Shown here: piece by piece, positions 61,157 to 64,000 of the stretch
Layout: each line of letters opens with the position of its first letter
How positions within the stretch are numbered: the stretch's first letter is position 1
Assembly (NCBI GenBank): GCA_025677835.1
Contig: JAIXMR010000088.1
Location: 55,431-119,430, forward strand
Source of the DNA: Sporodiniella umbellata
Taxonomy: Eukaryota > Mucoromycota > Mucoromycetes > Mucorales > Rhizopodaceae
DNA length: 64,000 nucleotides
Direction of reading: 5' to 3'
The notes under the pieces: generated by a model
The model's database searches: none
What the model was told of the DNA's origin: nothing
What the model saw: only the letters and a program-made list of their open reading frames with translations
Translations under genes and position numbers: made by a program

Positions 61157-61456
61157 ATGAATGACAAGAAAGTACAGTTTTCGGGCGATATTGAATGGAT
61201 TAGTACGTTTGCCAATGAAGAGTATGGTAAATAGAGTAGAAACGTATCTTTTTACAAGAGTGTGTAATTGTTTTTGGTAGATCGCACAGCGCAAGAAGTG
61301 GCCAAATTGACATATCGTGACATGTTGGAACTATTGACAATGAAATCACAATGGAAGAGAGAATCTGAAAAGATGTTGGCTCAGAGAGAACGAGAGGAAG
61401 ACAACAGACTAATTGATTCCACTCAGACTTACAACGTACCCGAGATATGCATTTAA
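61157..61456 (+). CDS. Small protein of unknown function with RVxF-like motif
   Basis: Two exons (61157-61226, 61281-61456) with a 54-nt intron encode 81 residues. The N-terminus MNDKKVQFSGDIEWISTFAN contains KVQF, which fits the PP1-docking RVxF pattern. The rest is a charged helix, TAQEVAKLTYRDMLELLTMK, then QREREEDNR, likely coiled coil. I do not recognise the family. Exon phase, a good ATG and the composition support a real gene. Confidence 0.55.
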
Positions 61457-61629
61457 ACATACGCACTACCTTAGTGTTTACATCTCTACATTTACGTATA
61501 GATGTAGGTATTCCCCCCCTATTTTTTTTCTTTCCCCCATTCACTCATCCTATTTTTTTCTTATGCATCTCTTTTCTTTCTGTTACCCTTTTTTGTGCAT
61601 GGGTTTTTTTCACCCACCCAAAAATAACA

Positions 61630-61632
61630 CAT

Positions 61633-61667
<35 letters not shown>

Positions 61668-61668
61668 A
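61630..61668. repeat. (CA)n/(TA)n microsatellite
   Basis: ACACAC run passing directly into ATATAT, in the 3' flank of the preceding small gene. Confidence 0.85.
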
Positions 61669-62056
61669 CATACATGCACACGCATATACACAATAAACAA
61701 TCATTTCTCTCTTTATACAAGCTGTCATCTTTTTTTTTTTGAAAAATGGTTTATTATTTTATTTTATTCTTGGCAAGCCAAAAAGTATCATACAAATAAA
61801 TAGATTATCTTTTTTTTTTTTTTTTCTTGATGGTGGGCGTGTATATAAAGATTAATAGTAATAAAAGAAATGCAAAGCGTATATAAGAAAAAGAAAAAGA
61901 AAAAAAAGTATAGATGGAGTGAAAAAGATGCAAAGAAAAAGAAAAGCATAAAAGAGAGAGAGAAGGATTACTTAAAGGGAGGGAGGGGGGGTATGCAAAG
62001 TGCGTATATATAAGAGTATTTTTTGATTTTTTTTTTTTTTTTGGGCTGATCAAGTG

Positions 62057-63137
62057 TTAATGTTTGGTATCAAACCAAGGATGATGAAGGACTTGATGAA
62101 TGGTAAGACGTTTTTCTGGTTTTTTTTCAAGCATAGAAACAATCAGGTGTTTGCACTGAAGGGAGACCTTGAGTTTAGGACGCAAGATAGGACCCGAGAC
62201 AGCAGCTTCTGAATCTAGAAAGGGCACTTCACCAAACAAGAGAGTATAGAGCAAGACACCCAAAGACCATACTTCGGCAGGCTCGGCTCGGTACTGTTTA
62301 TTCATTAAAATCTCTGGGGAGGCAGAAGATACCGTGCCATAGAAGCGAGCGTATAGTTTACGGCTGTTGGGAGGAATGACCACGGCAGATCCAAAATCGA
62401 TCAATTTGACCTGTTAAAAATGGTAAGAAAGAGAAAGAGGTGGTATGTGTGTGTTTGTTTACCTTGTAATCTTGGTCGATCACAATGTTTTCGTCTTTGA
62501 TATCGCGGTGGCAAACACCCAAGGTGTCCAGATAGGCTACGCAGTTGACAATCTGGTAAAAGATGGCTTTGGCTTTGGTCTCATCAAAGTACTTGTGTTG
62601 CTCGATGCATTCAAAGAGATCGCAAGACGTGCGGCGTACAAAGGTTCTCGGTCTTGAGGCCATCTCATCCTCTTCGTCCTCTTCTTCTATGGTGGAGTGC
62701 GATGTTTGGGAGAGGGCAGGTGAATGCACAGGCACACTGGGTTCCCATTGCGTGCCGTGCAACTCCATCACCAGATAGAAAAATTGTTCGTCTTGAAAGC
62801 AATCATAGTATTGAATGATATTCTCATGACGCACCCGCTTGAGCACATACACCTCCACCGGCACAGGTCCCATCGTTCGGTCATTCATCCACGCGGTCTT
62901 GGGTACCTTTTTACGCAGAATAAACTTCACCGCACGTTCAATGCCTGTCGATCGTTCATAGGCCGACACTACAAATCCAAACCCGCCACTGCCTAATTCT
63001 TGTCCTAGCACATATTTCTCTCTGAATTCTGGAACCAAACTATGGTGCATCAAATGCTGGGCAGACACTGTCAATTCTTTCTTGGGTTCTGCTGTGTGTG
63101 AATACATCCTGAACATAGCGTGGTTGTTGCTGGTCAT
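62057..63137 (-). CDS. Serine/threonine kinase, PAS-kinase-like catalytic domain
   Basis: Two exons (63137-62463 and 62410-62057) give 342 residues, essentially a kinase domain. All catalytic parts are present: glycine loop LGSGGFGFVV, lysine in RAVKFI, CHRDIKDENIVI, IDFGSAVV and the PE motif in GTVSSASPEILM, then the WSLGVLLYTLLFGEVPF block. The pattern around the activation segment and WSLGVLLYTL is like PAS kinase (Psk1/PASK), a nutrient-responsive kinase of sugar and glycogen control, though no PAS domain is encoded here. A 45-residue Ser/Glu/Asp-rich insert (from about THGTQWEP-like region to RRTSCDLF) lies between the hinge and helix D. The ATG at 63137 is preferred; an upstream in-frame one adds a run of hydrophobic residues. 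Confidence 0.85.
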
Positions 63138-63216
63138 ATTATTAATAAACTGTCTTATAAAAAAAGAAAGAGAGAGAAAAAAAACAAGAAAACAAAACAA
63201 TGGGCTATTTTAAATA

Positions 63217-63218
<2 letters not shown>

Positions 63219-63249
<31 letters not shown>
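63219..63249. repeat. Poly(A) run
   Basis: About 30 A with little interruption, upstream of the kinase gene. It is one of several such tracts in the window (others near 33798-33825 and 48788-48812). Confidence 0.8.
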
Positions 63250-63251
<2 letters not shown>

Positions 63252-63562
63252 AAAGAAAAATCCCAAGGAGACGATTTAAGACAACTATTTTTATCCTTGT
63301 TTTTATATATATATATATTCATTTTCATAGATACACATGCTCGCCTATTGATCTGTGTAGCCATAGTGTTTATTTATATGACAATGTAAAATTACGATCT
63401 TCAGGGAGTAGGTGTGACATGTAATAGTCAAGGTGTCTATAGAAGAAAAAAAAAATGTCGGTTTTTTTGGTATCGTTATGGGGAATGCCCCTTTATTATC
63501 ATTTGTATTCTCTCCAAGAAAGTTTTTTTTTTTTTAAGGAATGGGGAGAGCTCAAGAGGAGG

Positions 63563-64000
63563 CTATGGAAGAAACAATTGACTTGCAAATAGTTGAATGA
63601 TCTTGACTGTTGTATCTTGATTGTAAACAGCATACCAGCCTTTGGGTTCATGCGGTGGATCTAATCAGACCCACATAACCTTTTCAGTAAGCGGTTCTGG
63701 TCAAATCAGTCTTACCTCCCAACCAAACCATACCATACTCGTTCGGTCTATCTGTCGATCGACCCAGGCCTCCATAAACCCAAAAGTAAGCTCCGGAATG
63801 ACTACCTTGACGTGCCCAGCGCAACACATGCTGAAATACTGATTGATAGTAGCGATCTTTATGCAAAGTAGGCGTGTTGGGGTCGTACTTGGCCCAAGGC
63901 TCGTCCGGTCGAAGCCAGGCATCGCGTGCCATCCCAAACTCTTCTAGTACAATCGGTTTCTTAAGCTCCTGAGCCCATTCAACCGTTTGTTCTATCTTCT
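63563..64000 (-). CDS. GH5 endo-beta-mannanase (3' end only)
   Basis: Secreted enzyme that cuts beta-1,4-mannan backbones. Only the C-terminal part is in the window. It reads KPIVLEEFGMARDAW, with the catalytic nucleophile glutamate in EEFG, then YFWVYGGLGR, and after a 57-nt intron DPPHEPKGWYAVYNQ, ending with TTVKIIQLFASQLFLP. This resembles fungal GH5 subfamily 7 mannanases. The N-terminal half, with signal peptide and acid/base residue, lies beyond the right edge. Confidence 0.85.

Overview
The window is nuclear DNA of a filamentous fungus, most likely an early-diverging Mucoromycota (Mucorales-like) species. The signs are AT-rich intergenic DNA full of A/T homopolymers, genes cut by many short GT-AG introns (about 37-70 nt), a fungal plasma-membrane H+-ATPase, a GPI-anchored chitin deacetylase, a DASH/Dad1 kinetochore subunit and a BK-type potassium channel. 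The lineage is inferred from gene content and style; no marker gene proves it.

Layout. 0-13 kb is gene-dense: PAN1-like endocytic protein (5' part only, divergent from OCT1), mitochondrial intermediate peptidase, a TBC1D5-like Rab GAP, a RhoGEF, a zinc alcohol dehydrogenase with a one-base frameshift, and an acidic protein of unknown function carrying an NPF motif. 13-28 kb is sparse: ribosomal protein eL42, a short GATA factor and a PMA1-type H+-ATPase lie among 2-4 kb stretches with little recognisable, plus one probable 54-codon gene at 25.8 kb. 28-40 kb holds an RBBP6/Mpe1-like RING protein lacking the DWNN domain, an ICE2/NARG2-like protein, a conserved fungal protein, a Spp2/GPKOW G-patch splicing factor and ribosomal protein eS25. 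40-48.5 kb holds the BK-like channel, a decayed copy of its last exon, a membrane-anchored acid-lipase family enzyme and phosphopantothenoylcysteine decarboxylase. 48.5-52.7 kb is empty of recognisable genes. 52.7-64 kb is dense again with less AT-rich coding DNA: chitin deacetylase, Sec61-alpha family translocon, a Cub1/UPF0662 protein, Arf GTPase, Dad1, Rlp7, two small unknown genes, a PAS-kinase-like kinase domain and a partial GH5 mannanase.

The genes are ordinary housekeeping and cell-surface functions with no operon-like logic. Themes are membrane traffic (Pan1, TBC1D5, RhoGEF, Sec61, Arf), ribosome and RNA work (eL42, eS25, Rlp7, Spp2, RBBP6-like), ion transport (PMA1, BK channel) and wall carbohydrate (deacetylase, mannanase). 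I found no CRISPR array, tRNA, rRNA or intact transposon. The points most worth a second look are the DWNN-less RBBP6-like protein, the BK channel without an evident calcium bowl and its decayed tandem copy, paired CDEI-type E-boxes before DAD1, and single-base frame breaks in G/C or A runs that may be assembly errors.
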